NCBI GenBank assembly: GCA_040954595.2
Contig: CM082589.2
Coordinates: 11,222,001 to 11,286,000 of the forward strand
Direction of reading: 5' to 3'
DNA from: Balanoglossus misakiensis
Taxonomy: Eukaryota; Hemichordata
Length of the DNA stretch: 64,000 bases
How positions within the stretch are numbered: the stretch's first letter is position 1; each line of letters opens with the position of its first letter. Shown here piece after piece: positions 1 to 12,169 of this stretch. Below the pieces are notes generated by a model, which saw only the letters and a list, made by a program, of their open reading frames with translations, made no database searches and was not told the origin of the DNA. Both the position numbers and the translations under genes were made by a program.

Positions 1-746
1 ATCTAAATAAACCTGTCATTTATTGACCTCATTTTCCCAGTAAACCAAAGGACTAAATTGCACTTTAATATTACAGCTTCATTTCAATGCAACAGGTACA
101 CTACATCATAAGGGAACAAATATGCCAGCTCAACATTTATATAAACAGTGTCAAAATATAAGTGGCTACAAAAGCTTGTGTCCCTTCAATCCATTCTCCC
201 ACTCAGGTCAAACGTGTTACATATTAAAATTGCAATGTGCATAATATACAATTAGTCTTTTGTAAATTCAGACTGAGAAAATATGACTGATAAACATTAT
301 CTGGCACATGTTGGTGAATGGCTGGCGTTGATGTTGTGGGTTGAAATCCGAACTATGATTATCGCGGGTACAAATCACATTTATTTTCTCAGAGACAACA
401 CGTTTGCAACTTCGGGACAGAAAGGTGAAAACGAACGTCATTAGTTCTTGGGAAAAAACTCTGAAATCAATTTCGGTGAGGTCAAATGTGTTCCAAAGGC
501 AAACCGTTTCTGGTAAACAAATCAATGGCAAATAGTTACTTCGGCGACTTACCAATCAATCAACATGGCTGCCAAATCGTTGGATATCCCGGTTTCATCT
601 CGCGATCATTCTATCTTCCGATATGGCGTTGCTTGGTTAAATTCGTCTCTTCTTTGCCGACATAGTCGGGCGACAGCGGTCCAGAAGCATATACAGCGAC
701 GCCATCTTGTTTACAATGTGAAGTATCAACTGCGCATGCTCAATGG
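1..746 (+). repeat. Left arm of long inverted repeat
   Basis: Pairs with 7031-7566. This arm carries about 218 extra bases (roughly 207-425) absent from the right arm. The junctions both read AGGT, so one arm either gained an insertion or lost a segment. Confidence 0.8.
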
Positions 747-1212
747 TTGTTGATTGGAAAGTGGGCAGAGCCTGCAAGATCCAGGGTTCGCTTGACCGGC
801 CAAACGCGGTTATTCTCCCTGGACCAAATCATTTAAGCGTCAGGCGTAATACATCACATAATTGACTGGAAAACTAAACAGTCTTCCACCTATATATCAA
901 CACAGTTTATTAAACCAGCACCCGCGCAAATATTTACAAGTATATGATTAAAATTGATCAAATCATTAATCGCACGGTTACAGCTGTCATAGTTTCTAAT
1001 AATATTATTCACTGGTAGCGCTGACATACCATGTTGAAACTTGTCGCGGAAAACAAGATAATTGATCTTACGGTGTCATTTGTTTTTAAAAAGTGCTTAA
1101 TAACTATTGATCCCATTGATATATTTTTCCATATTTATATATTTTTCGCAAAGTTTGACTGCTTGGGCTACTAATAGCATGGTAATCACAATGGATTTAC
1201 CACCTCCCAGCT

Positions 1213-1224
1213 GCGTTATAAAAG
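1213..1224 (+). promoter_or_regulatory. TATA-like box
   Basis: GCGTTATAAAAG lies about 30 bases ahead of the first exon-like segment of the relic gene at 1245. Spacing and sequence fit a TATA box; function is inferred. Confidence 0.4.
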
Positions 1225-1244
1225 AATGCCTATTCTGTGGACAC

Positions 1245-2366
1245 TAGCCTCATCGAAGACCGAACGTGTTCATCGATGTTTCCATTCATGACGAATCCAA
1301 TGCAGGCGTCGCAGTCATTCTGGCTTTCACGCTGTGGGCACCTCTGGTGACAGCAATTCCCAACAAGTTGCGGGTAAGTAATCACACAACCTATATGAGT
1401 GAAAGTTTCTTGTCATTTTCGCAACGTCAAGGTTGATATTCTCTTCTTGGATCGAAAATGTGTGACACAACAAATGAATATGCGTGGCAGGGTCGGCTGT
1501 GTCTTTTGCTTCGAGGCATAGTCGTCAGACACACATCCCTAACACGCGAAGCCAGCTTATCCTTTGATCAAATGGCAGCGCTATTCTAAATATTTTACAG
1601 CATGCCCTAAAGGACAAACACGTGCCGCTGGAAGAGGCCAAAACTCAGCAGAGACGGCAAGATGTTAACGGAGGTGAGCCCCAACAATAAATTAATATTG
1701 TTCCTTTTATTTAGAAAACGCCGCATAATTAGCCAACCAATCATGGTTATGAGAAACCTCCAAAATACAATGTATCGATATTTACTGCATCTGTTCATAC
1801 TTCGCCCGCGCTTTAAAAACCCTATAGCTGCTAAAATTGGCATATTTTTTTCCAGAGTAAAATACTTCATATGTATATTCCCTATTCCCTAAAATCTTCA
1901 CCCGTGACCATTAAGCCATATTACTTGCATTTGCATTGGTTTGTCATCACTTGGCGTCGCATTTCACGATAGCTGCTTAGCTGCTATTGTTTGTATGAAG
2001 GCTGATTAAATCGGTGAGGCACCGTTTTAATACATAGCATGTTCCAATTGCAACATGCAGTCACAATCGGGCATCGATAAGATGTTTATGTATACCTATC
2101 AGTAAGCTTATTTTGATGAACCAATTTAAGTTGGAAAATAAAATCATGAAAATAATGCAAAAAGTGGCAGCTTTGGAGGCTTTAAACTACAGTTCTCCCA
2201 AATTGTCTTGACTAAATGACATACATGTGGTCAAAAGTTCTGACTGCAGAAGAGGTTGCAGCTCTGGCGGGGGACTGTTCAATTGGAGGAAATATATTTA
2301 CATGGAATACAGACAATATTGAAATGGCAGCAGAAATAGTTCCTACTGAAAAGAATGCTATCTGCA
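1245..2366 (+). pseudogene. Decayed secreted / pentraxin-domain gene relic
   Basis: Three exon-like pieces follow a TATA box. Piece 1 (to 1372, donor GTAAGTA) encodes a hydrophobic signal-peptide-like run (VAVILAFTLWAPLVTA), but its frame has no ATG. The ATG-started frame at 1276 hits a stop unless shifted by one base. Piece 2 (1601-1671, acceptor TTTTACAG, donor GTGAGC) stays open in the same phase. Piece 3 (about 2166-2366, donor GTGAGT) reads like the end of a pentraxin/laminin-G-type domain (YMWSKVLTAEEVAALAGDC), with the upstream part SFGGFKLQFSQIVLT one base out of frame around 2213. Family knowledge: pentraxin domains end in a W...VLS..EI...C pattern. Inference: a frameshifted gene fragment trapped between the inverted-repeat arms. 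That pieces 1-3 form one gene is not proven. Confidence 0.45.
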
Positions 2367-3251
2367 GTGAGTATCACAACTTTAAAATGAAAGATTTTGC
2401 AAATTTAAAAAAAATATTGAGTGTTTTGACATGCGTCAGTGGTCAGTAACACACAAGCTGCATGATAAGAGGGTCACGAGAAATTGTAAGCCGCAATGTA
2501 TAATGGATTAACTCCATGACCTATGCGACCTACGAACTGTGACGTACAGAATTTATTTCTACGTGTAATGCGGTCTGCGGCAGTGAGCCACAGACCGCAT
2601 TGCGAGAGCAGTGAGAATTCACCACAATGCAAACTTTCTGAACGTAGGTTGATCTTCGAATGAAATATTACCTTGTCACCGGTTTTCCACATGGCTACAC
2701 TGTAAAATTGGGTGACGTGTTCGTTCACAAGTGGAATAATTGTGAGTAGTAAAGCACGCGAAGTTAAGCAACGAGCACGTTTTGAAATGCGCGCAGATGA
2801 TCCCAGTTTAGCAAATTCCATTGCGTGCATGCAAAAAAAATAATACTGTACCGGGGGTGAGCCTACTTTCTTTCCATACAGATACACGTATATGTTGGTT
2901 AAGGTATGTGACAAACAGTTTTCATGTAACAGCCAGTGATGCTGACCATAAAACCAGCGCAGCTGATGCTTTCATCTACAATTTGCAACATGGACGTTTG
3001 TGTCTCTGCATGTGTCGTGCATGTTACTGCTGAACAAAAAAGATATGCGGGCACCACAGGCTGGCGAAAGCGGTGCTCACGTGCTCTGCAAGCTGATGTT
3101 GTCACTAAATTGGCAAAGTATTGTACACATGGAGGAGTTTCTTGAGCTGTCTGTTGTATAAATGTCGGTTGTGAGTACATTATTTTTTATTTTATTTTAA
3201 TAATTTTCAAAGCCCCTATGATTGAAGCATATTATTACGACTCATCCGTTC

Positions 3252-3300
3252 ATCATTCATTCATTCATTCATTCATTCATTCATTCATTCATTCATCCAT
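3252..3300. repeat. (CATT)n microsatellite
   Basis: About a dozen uninterrupted TCAT/CATT units. Confidence 0.95.
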
Positions 3301-3694
3301 TCAGTCAGTCACTGTACCAATTGAAGACGCCCTTGTATAGGAGAATTTAGCTATGTACTGAGTGTCTTTTCATTTTTTCTTCATCCTATAGAATCTACCG
3401 ACCTGGTCGCTGTCAATAACAATTCAACTCCTTAAACATCCTGTGTGTGTGAAGTCTATGAACACTGGCCATGCATTTCAATTCAAGGACAAAATGAATG
3501 CGCAATATTTCGTTTTATCGAGAGTAATGTGCAGTGATTAAATTTGCTAGGGCTCTCTTAGCAGATTTGGAGTTAGTCATTTTGGTAGAAACTTTTCGAG
3601 ATGGGAAATCTTTGGTCATCTAACCAAGTTATTTGTATTTTTGTTATATAAGACAGAGTCATTTCTATATCATAGATGCAAGTTTAATTTATAA

Positions 3695-3772
3695 CATGAA
3701 TTTGAATAAAATATTTTTTTTTAAATATCACCACATGAATTTGAATAAAATATTTTTTTTTAAATATCACCA
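3695..3772. repeat. 39-bp tandem duplication
   Basis: Two near-perfect copies starting CATGAATTTGAATAAAATA, each with a run of eight or so T and ending AAATATCACCA. Confidence 0.9.
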
Positions 3773-5799
3773 GATTGAAATCTTTGGAAGTTTGCACTTA
3801 GAGGGATGGCATGGCAGTTTTCCACTGTTCATATTACAAAGAATTTGGCGTCACGTGTAGATTTCATGAGTGTTCGAGTTTTGCTCTTCCCAGCCTCGTA
3901 CCCACAATCCTCTGATACTTACACTTACGTCAGTTCTATAGCCGCTGACCCACTAGATTCTCCTTATGAATTGCCCAAATTATTTGTTGGTATAGTTTTG
4001 ATAGTTGGTGCACGGAAACTTTTGATCGATTCACGAAATTCAAAATATGTTACATCACAAACCTCATAAAATGGAGGCTAGAGTAGCCTGTTTGTTTTCA
4101 GGTAATTTTACAATTACCTCAATTACCTTTTTTCGAGGGAGGGGGTTAAGAAAACATACAGATTGAAATAACAAGGAAGTGGTATATCAAACTGAAACCT
4201 TATCTCAATCGTGATTCTAGAGTGTTTCCATGTCATGTGACATCCACAAAAATGTGGTATTATCTTGAAAAGAGTCCCGATTTCCCAAACTGGTTTTGCG
4301 AATGTACTTCACTTTGGAGCAATGCATGAGTACATTCGTAGAAAGATATTGCTCCACTATTTACTGACACTCCTCTTGTACTGCAAATATTACTGCATTC
4401 TGTCAGGGCAAGACAAAAGACACAGCAGAACTGCCAGAATTAAAACAGACAACTGGCAATTTCAATAAACATGTAATAACAAATATATGTAACATTGAAT
4501 GAGGTGTCCATACAGCTTGGTCATTTAAAGACCTCCAGTCATTGTGACAATGCATAAATATTTATGTACACCATGTTAAAAATTAGTTCAGGCATACCTT
4601 ATACATGTATGTTTTTGACTGACCATATCCTCAGCACGCCCTTTTTTTCAAAAAGACTATCATTATTCTCTGCCAGGCAGAGAGTTGCCGCTTTCTTGTT
4701 AACAATAATATACTATTATAACATTGCATAGATTCCTGTTTGTTTCTGTCCATATCTCACAAACTGTGGTGTGCATACTGTTGAAATGACCTCAAGAAGA
4801 AAATGCCAAATGGAAAAATATTTGACATACTAACCTGTATGATAATGTTATACGGTACAATATATTTAACGGTTCCAATCCAATGTTGAGAACTAACAAA
4901 ACAATTTGAGCAGAATTCATTTAAAATTAATTGCAGTTCCGTTTCACCGCATTTCATAGGATGCTGGCTAAAATTCATACTATGGTGGATTACCTGTTAT
5001 GCATTTCTTTCCCTATTTCGTCTGGCAGATTTGAGTTTGACAAGCTGTCATTTTCCTTTCAGCTCCGCAAAATTGATGGATTTACTTTGACAGCACACAG
5101 ACTGTCCATTTGTCATCGGAGATACAAGCAGCATCAGGTGCTGAACAGCTTGCAGCAGTGTTGGAAAAGAGTACACAACACTAACTTGCAAGAGTGCTTT
5201 GGCCCTTTCTTCACACTGTCCGAAACTTGTTGTGTTACATCATTGCTTAATGAATAAGAAATACACAGGTATTTAGCGTTCTATTCAATACCTACAATAG
5301 ATAAAAGGGTGTCGGTCTGTATGCGACAATCTTCAATGTTCTTATGAGCACAAGGCTTTATTCAGGGAACGTTTTACAGTAAGAATTATATGATATAAAC
5401 TGAATAGGTTTGCTGTCTGTCAACTCTTCTGTCTTTGTCTTACCGATACGGTTCTAACCGCGAACACTGAGGCTTCTCTGCTCGTACACAGTATAAATCA
5501 ATGGATGATAAAATGCGCCCTCTTTTGGTGAACTCTTCCTACCGCCCGACCTTCTACCTTACATTAAGGCATGTAGGGCGGTCAGGTAGATGGCAGTGTA
5601 TTGCAAGCGTCTCTTGCATATTTTTTTCCGCCAGGAATGGCATACATTCGTTTTTGGCGACACCACAACTGCTGGAACTTCTCGAAAAATTGAGAGCCGG
5701 ATTTCATAAATGCTCATGTTTTCCGAAGGGCTGAAAGAAGATCCAGAGTGGAATATTTAAATTTGCCTGTGGCAGACATCATAGTGGCTGCCAGTTATT

Positions 5800-5965
5800 C
5801 TATTTCTTGTGCAAGAGATAGTATCTTGTTCCAGCGAGATGTTTTCTCGTGTGCACGAGAAACATGCTATCTCGTGCATATCTCGTGCGCACGAGAAAAT
5901 TGCGAGCGCACTCGTGTTCACGAGAAAATATCACATGCACACGTAAGTCGTGCGCACGAGATAAA
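5800..5965. repeat. Cluster of TCTCGTGCGCACGAGA palindromes
   Basis: At least five variants of the palindrome or its halves (TCTCGTG / CACGAGA) sit within about 160 bases, separated by irregular spacers. Irregular spacing argues against a simple tandem repeat. Each could form a short hairpin or bind a dimeric factor. Confidence 0.75.
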
Positions 5966-6105
5966 AAAATGTGCCCTGTAGTCTTTCTTAGGACATGGTA
6001 GCGTGACGTCGCATTGTAATTAACGGACGATCTTGGAAATTCGGCTATTAATGGTGAATGGACTTTCGCCTCCTTCGAACAACAACAGAGACTGACGTCG
6101 CAACA

Positions 6106-6390
6106 ATGACAGAAAAAGTGAAGCAAATGGCCGACAAAACGAAGAGAATCGGAAAACGGGCAGGATCCTCGGCACAGACATCTGGGAATAATACCACCAC
6201 ATCAAATAGAACGACGAGTAGTGCAGGACAAACCGCCACCAGTGACTATGACAACAAGTCTGAAGGCGATGCTGGCGAACCCTTGCACAATACAACTACA
6301 GTCCTACAGAGAAATGCAGCCCAGCGCCACTCAAGATTTTCCATTCCTGGTCTGGCAGCAGCCAAAATATGCTGTTGTTTTTTCTCTTAG
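6106..6390 (+). CDS. Possible small Ser/Thr/Asn-rich protein with C-terminal Cys cluster
   Basis: An ORF of 94 codons from the ATG at 6106 (context CAACAATGAC; the frame opens 48 bases earlier at another ATG). It starts with a short basic helix (TEKVKQMADKTKRIGKR), continues with a low-complexity S/T/N stretch and ends KICCCFFS. A basic N-terminus with terminal cysteines could suit a lipidated membrane-associated peptide, but no family is recognised. Overlapping antisense frames are equally long, and the ORF lies between inverted-repeat arms. It could be chance. Confidence 0.2.
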   Translation: MTEKVKQMADKTKRIGKRAGSSAQTSGNNTTTSNRTTSSAGQTATSDYDNKSEGDAGEPLHNTTTVLQRNAAQRHSRFSIPGLAAAKICCCFFS

Positions 6391-7030
6391 AAGCGACCTC
6401 AGTCTGAGCTGCATGAGAATAAACTGTAGGTTGGGAATACAACAAAAAAACACGCAGTCGCTGCGGTCAACACGTAGCTATTAGTTTCATATAGTATTAT
6501 GTTCGCTACAGCTCGGAAACCAAAATGTGGTACAACTTCAAGCTACATAAACTGGAAAGCATAGTACGTGCAGAGCAGACCATGGTGACGAAAGCAGGTA
6601 TTCTAGGTCGTAAGATAAAAACACGGCGCTAGAAAAACAGTCATCAAAAGTTGCACGTGTTCCCCGGCCACAAATAATGTAATTGTTGGCGCACAGAAAG
6701 TCCAGTCGATATACGTTTACGCTATAGAAACTCACTCTCTCAGCAAAAGTCTGACACCCTCGTCAATGACAAAACGCAAACCGAGCTGGGTATGATCAAG
6801 TCAAACATAGGGCCAATCCCCACTCTATGTTTTATTATTTTCCACATACGATGGTTCTAAATAAAAATGTACCTATTTGAAATGCTTACTGAGGTAAGAT
6901 CATTGAAAGTTTTCAAACGTTGATGACAAATGTATAACTGATTTTTTACAAATGAATAATCGCGCACTTGCATGTTATTTTCTCTATACCAGACACCGCG
7001 CGCGCGCCGTTGGCAAAAAAAAACGCGGAA

Positions 7031-7566
7031 AATTATTGAGCATGCGCAGTCGATACTTCACATTGTAAACAAGATGGCGTCGCTGCCTATGCTTCTGGAC
7101 CGCTGTCGCCTGACTATGTCGGCAAAGAAGAGACGAATTTAACCATGCAACGCCATATCGGAAGACAGAATGATCGCGAGATGAAACCGGGCTATCCAAC
7201 GATTAGGCAGCCATGTTGACTGATTGGTATGTCGCCGAAGTAATTATTTGCCATTGATTTGTTTACCAGAAACGGTTTGCCTTTGGAACACATTTGGCCT
7301 CACCGAAATTGATTTCAGAGGTTTTTTCCCAAAAACTAATGACGTTCGTTTTCACCTGAGTGCGAGGATGGATTGAAGGGACACAAGCTTTTGTAGCCAC
7401 CAATATTTTGACACTCTTTATATCAATGTTGAGCTGGCATATTTGCTCCAATATGATGTAGTGTACCTGTTGCATTGAAATGAAGCTGTAATAATATTAC
7501 AGTGCAATCTAGTCCTTTGGGTTAATAGGAAAACGAGGTCAATAAATGACAGGTTTATTTAAATAC
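7031..7566 (-). repeat. Right arm of long inverted repeat
   Basis: Reverse-complement partner of 1-746, with scattered substitutions showing the copies are not recent. The outer edge ends GACAGGTTTATTTAAAT. Confidence 0.8.
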
Positions 7567-7734
7567 AGGATATATTTATCACAAGCACTTATGCATATGT
7601 ATGAGATACTTATTTATTTTTAATTTATTTTTTATTTTTTATTTATTTTGTACGTTCAGGTAATCATATGGATTTGTATGGAATCACATACACATTAATT
7701 GAAGACTATCATATCACAGAAGTCGAGCCGCCAG

Positions 7735-8660
7735 ATGTGTAAGGTAACCATTTAGGTTTCATGACTAAGTTTGTTTAAGAATTCATAAAGCTACCCAATG
7801 AATGAATTTCCTTAAAATTTCACAAATGTGACAGAGTTTGCAGTTGTGCAAGAAAGTGTGTATTATTCACATAAGAATTTTTTCGTATGCATTTTTCTGA
7901 TGGCAATGCATTTGACTGTAAACAAATATGGATGTCAGTTAGTAGTGCTATTTTGTCAGTGAAATGGCTTCATCATCATCCCTCCAACCAAAGTTGAAAC
8001 AGAGTTGCAAATATTGCACAGCTTGAAATCATAAAATGTTGCAAAATTGAACCAACCCTTTGGTCAACGATTATGTTCTTACAGCTATTATTAGAACCAG
8101 ACAGTCTCAGGGAACAAGAGACATGGGCCTGATTTGCAAGTTGAGTTAGAACTGCCTTTGCCTGCCCACGGACGCCCCAATTTCAGCAAAAATTATTGCA
8201 TTAAAATATGAGTATGGAGAACTATGCTCTGTGTTTCTTTTGTTAGCTTACATAGCTGTTGTCATTCTAGTTTTTCCTCTGTCCTGTGAGCAGAGTTTCA
8301 GTTGCGAAAACTGACAGTTCTCAAAGTACAAAAGTACACCTAAATTGCCTCGGTGATGAGCATGCAGAATTTATCTGATGCTTCTTACTGGCAGAAGGAC
8401 CCCACCAGTTGCAGATTGTGAATTCCATGGCACAAGGGAATTTACGCTTTGCGTTCAAATATAAATAATTAAATCCTGTAAAATTATTCTATATGTTATT
8501 TATTGATGATTCAAAAGTGTTATGACTGATTGTGTTAGAGTACCTGTATTCCATATAAGCATGCTGTCAGTGCACATCCGATTGATAACAATTTCACATT
8601 TTTAAAAATTTGCTTCTCTGAATAATTATGAATACATAAAACTTCATATGATATAAATTG
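7735..8660 (+). repeat. Left arm of the 7.7-kb inverted repeat
   Basis: Diverged reverse complement of 14550-15435, with small indels. Confidence 0.85.
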
Positions 8661-8681
8661 TCCTGATATCGTAAACATTAA

Positions 8682-9136
8682 ACCCCGATGCGTGGTATAA
8701 AAGACCCCCCAAATCAGTGGCGAATCTTAATGCCGTTTGACTGACAACAGACAACACCAACGATCTTGGCTCTAACGATCTTGGCTCTATGAAAATCGGC
8801 CCAAACAGATCCAAGCATAAAGAATTACACCACACAACGACAGTGGTTGGCTTTATAAACACACACAACATAAAGTTATCGATGAAAAAGTACACGAGCT
8901 TTTGAAACAACGATGATTTTGGGAGAAATCTGGTTTCAGTGCTTTTCAGAAGCATCCCTGGGAAACAATAACCACGCCATTCAAACAGCTGTCAATCGCA
9001 TAGAGGTGTAAAGTGTTCAATTATTTTCTATGTACATGAGATCAATTACACAGTTATTATGCACGACGACCACTCCCAAATAAACAACTGTACAAACACA
9101 CGTTAATCCGAACCCCAGTACTTTCCGCACCGGGGT
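8682..9136. mobile_element. TTAA-flanked MITE
   Basis: Inverted ends ACCCCGATGCG and CGCACCGGGGT (one mismatch), with TTAA on both sides at 8678-8681 and 9137-9140. TTAA target duplications are typical of piggyBac- and Kolobok-type elements; the superfamily is not assignable from this alone. Confidence 0.65.
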
Positions 9137-9185
9137 TTAAGGCCTAATGCTAGTGTCACAACATTGATTACCAGACCGTTTCCCT

Positions 9186-9232
9186 ATGTATGTATGTATG
9201 TATGTATGTATGTATGTATGTATGTATGTATG
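9186..9232. repeat. (TATG)n microsatellite
   Basis: Eleven or so perfect TATG units, followed by a degenerate TG-rich tail. Confidence 0.95.
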
Positions 9233-9379
9233 CAGCCATGTATGCATGTGTTTGTGTGTGTGTGTACATGTGTGTCTGCATGTTACATGTATATATGGAT
9301 GTATGTCTGCCCTGATCCAAAACATGAAACCACGCTTTTTGTATTTTGGTGTGTAGATGGGATTTTGCTTAAATGAAGT

Positions 9380-10030
9380 TGTCATTGCAAAAATACGCAA
9401 ATAACCTGTGAAATATGTGGAATTGATCAAAACTCAACAACTGGTTAGACTGCTTTGAACATTTGTATGCATGTAGGTAATGTCATCATACCTGATATAC
9501 TTTGAGTTTATATCGTGAATTGTCTATTTTTTATGCAATTATTTTGTCTTGTTTTACCATTTGAAAAAAAATCTTTTCCTCTTAAAGAGATTGGCTGATT
9601 TCTTTAGAATTTAGTATGACACTTCCGGTAGGTGATCATAGTTGGTTTTGTTTAAATTGTCGCAGAATTTGTAATCTGTCATTTTTGGTCAAAATTCATT
9701 TTCTGAGAAACTCCTTAGATTGCTTTTAAATTTTGGTATGCTTGTTCCAAGAGGTAACCCAAGTAATGGTGTATATCATTTTGGTGAAATTTACATATTG
9801 TGGTCTTGGGGCAATTTTTGCAATTTGTATTCTTTGAAACTACTAGTCAGATTGCTTTCAACTTTGGTAGGCGTGGTGATTGAAGTAGATATTATACAAT
9901 TTGTTGATAGTTGGATAGATGTGGTTTGAGGCAGTTTTTGTCATTGTTGAATGTTGTTTTCCCTAAAATACTTGTCTGGTTCCTTTGAAATGTTCTTACA
10001 GAAGGTCATATCTGCTTGCCAATGTCACAT
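9380..10030. repeat. Degenerate ~110-bp tandem units
   Basis: Repeated phrases of the type AGATTGCTTTGAAATTTGG, TATGCTTGTTCC and AATTTTTG at roughly 110-base spacing. The same phrases occur at 13920-14360, in reverse at 27420-27720, and at 61290-61530, marking one dispersed family. Confidence 0.6.
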
Positions 10031-10269
10031 GATTTTTCCCATGAACACAGACATACCTAATTTTGTGTAATCCCCAGATGGGACCACAGTGTGTAATAAC
10101 CTGACCAACAGTGACTAGTATATCCTGTGTGTTATACAGTACTTCTCACAAGGTTGAAGTACATGTAGACTGTTGATGATTTTTTGCGATTCTTCAGAAA
10201 CTTACAATACAGAGTCTAATGTGGTAACGTCCATGGTCACATTAGTCCTGTTTCAAAATGACCTACATT

Positions 10270-10590
10270 ACACGTCCTATACACATGTATTGCATGTTTT
10301 GATTGGTTTATCCGCTTCTCTTAGGTCCACTTGCGGCACGCTGATTGGAGGGACCTTGTAGGTTAGGTCTTATTATTATGTATTATTCACTAGACCTTGT
10401 AGGTTAGGTCTTATTACTATGCATTTTTCGCTTTACAGCTCCCTGATTGGTTAACGTGTCAGTCTGGTCCCCCATGTGTTCACTGCCTCATAATACAGGA
10501 CCTTGTAGGTTAGGTCATATTAATATGTATTTATTCACCATACAGCTCCCTGATTGGTTAACGTGTCAGTCTGGTCTCCCAGTGTTCACT
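10270..10590 (+). repeat. Nested inverted repeat, left arm, with internal direct repeats
   Basis: ACCTTGTAGGTTAGGTC occurs three times (near 10352, 10394 and 10500), followed by a repeated TACAGCTCCCTGATTGGTTA. The set recurs inverted at 11425-11600. Confidence 0.8.
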
Positions 10591-11424
10591 GCCTCATTGT
10601 GAAATGTCCCATGTGCTTCCTGGCTAGCGTTGTGGTAACACATTATTCGGGATGTCCGCAGATCATTCATTAATTTTCTGAGAAATAGCCTGACTGATAC
10701 TATCTCCAACATAAACCGCACCCTGGAAAGATTAAATGATTTTTAGATGGACTTTGAAAATCTGATTAACACATCTAAGCATTTTTGCTAACAGTTGTAT
10801 ATTTTCTTAAATCACCCTCCTACTTCTCATCATCAATATTATTATTGTTGTTTTACTATTTTAAAGTAAATTTGTTTTGACGTAGATGTTGTGAAAAGGA
10901 GTACGTTGTCTGTTTATACATTCGTATATTGTTTTCATAAAAATGGAACTATGACGGTGCAGCTTCGTGAAAGAAGTACAATAAAAGTAATCATACCTGT
11001 AAAGCAACTAATGAGGTATCCCAATTAAAGAAATGCAATGCTATTCTAAACAGTTCTATTGTAAGATATTTTTGGTTTGCTCGAATGAATAGCACACACT
11101 TCGTATTCAGCCAGGTGTTACACGAAGTGATGCGCTGAAAAGCATTACGTAACAAAACACTAGCCCATTTCAACAAACCGCCACTGGAAATAAAATAAAA
11201 AAATTCTCCTGGCAATTTTTATTTCGAGTATCTAGTTCACAGTATCACAAAAAAATGCCATGAATAGTGAAGGAAAGGTTAAATCCAATCATTATATGAG
11301 TGCCTTTCTTTATACACTGGGATCGAGCTTCGACAACGCGCAGGCAGCATGCCAGACAGAATACGACAACTGTATTCAGAAGGACAAAAGACTTTGCATA
11401 ACGAGGCAGTGAAAATTGGAGACC

Positions 11425-11600
11425 TACACATTAACCAATCAGGGAGCTGTAAAGTGAATAATACATAGTAATAAGACGTAACCTACAAGGTCTAGTGAAT
11501 AATACATAATAATAAGACCTAACACATAAGGTCCCTCCAATCACCGTGCCTCAAGTGGACCTAAGATTACCAGATGGACCAATCACAGATGTCGGTACAT
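11425..11600 (-). repeat. Nested inverted repeat, right arm
   Basis: Reverse complement of 10300-10460, including AACCAATCAGGGAGCTGTAA and GTAACCTACAAGGTCTAG. The ~0.85 kb spacer shows no gene. Confidence 0.8.
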
Positions 11601-12169
11601 ATGTCATGGACCTGACTTATGAAACATGACTATTCAGAACTACCTAGTCTATGCCCGGCAGTGTTCTGTCCGCTTTGCTTCCAAAACTAATGTCTGGCCT
11701 CACTCATGCCACTTGCCCAATAAACTAATACCCCTTGCTGGGAATTATGATGTAACTAGCGTCGCTTTGAAGCCTATCACATTACTGAACAGTGTTGATT
11801 TGGTGTAAGATTATAGTGAAGGCAGGGCTTATTACATTGAAAATGCTACCCAACCTTAATTACACGTATGTATATCCTTTGTCTAATCATTGGAAAAACA
11901 ATGTACATGTACCAAAGACTAAGTAGCTATTTGAAGGTGAATCGCAAGTGGGCACTTTCATTACTTAACCTCAAGCAGTCGGTTAGCTACCGTATACTAA
12001 GACAAACATTCCTGGTGTAATTAACATCACTGTCATTAGTAATATCTATCTCCAATCAGTATCAGTTCTGCCTTTATGTTATTTTAAGTCAATTGTCAAG
12101 GTTCATGTACATATATTACAGCTTAACTGTCTTGTCAAAAACTTACGCATGTACATGTACCTAATTCTA

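Larger units (their letters stand above)
2370..5800. other. No gene recognised; AT-rich intergenic sequence
   Basis: Short reading frames occur on both strands but none has a recognisable domain, splice context or codon pattern. Contains the small tandem repeats at 3252 and 3695. Confidence 0.4.
1..7566. mobile_element. Long-inverted-repeat element (left end may lie outside window)
   Basis: The first ~746 bases reappear as reverse complement at about 7031-7566, starting with shared AATAAACCTGTCATTTATTG at the outer edge and ending at the shared GCGCATGCTCAAT at the inner edge. The enclosed ~6.3 kb holds a decayed gene relic, microsatellites and no recognisable transposase. It could be a non-autonomous foldback element or two inverted copies of a shorter repeat. 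The left boundary coincides with the window start, so a target-site duplication cannot be tested here. Confidence 0.6.

Noticed and set aside
2474-2914. 146-codon minus-strand frame
   Set aside because: No domain, no splice logic, amino-acid composition like random AT-rich sequence. Probably chance.
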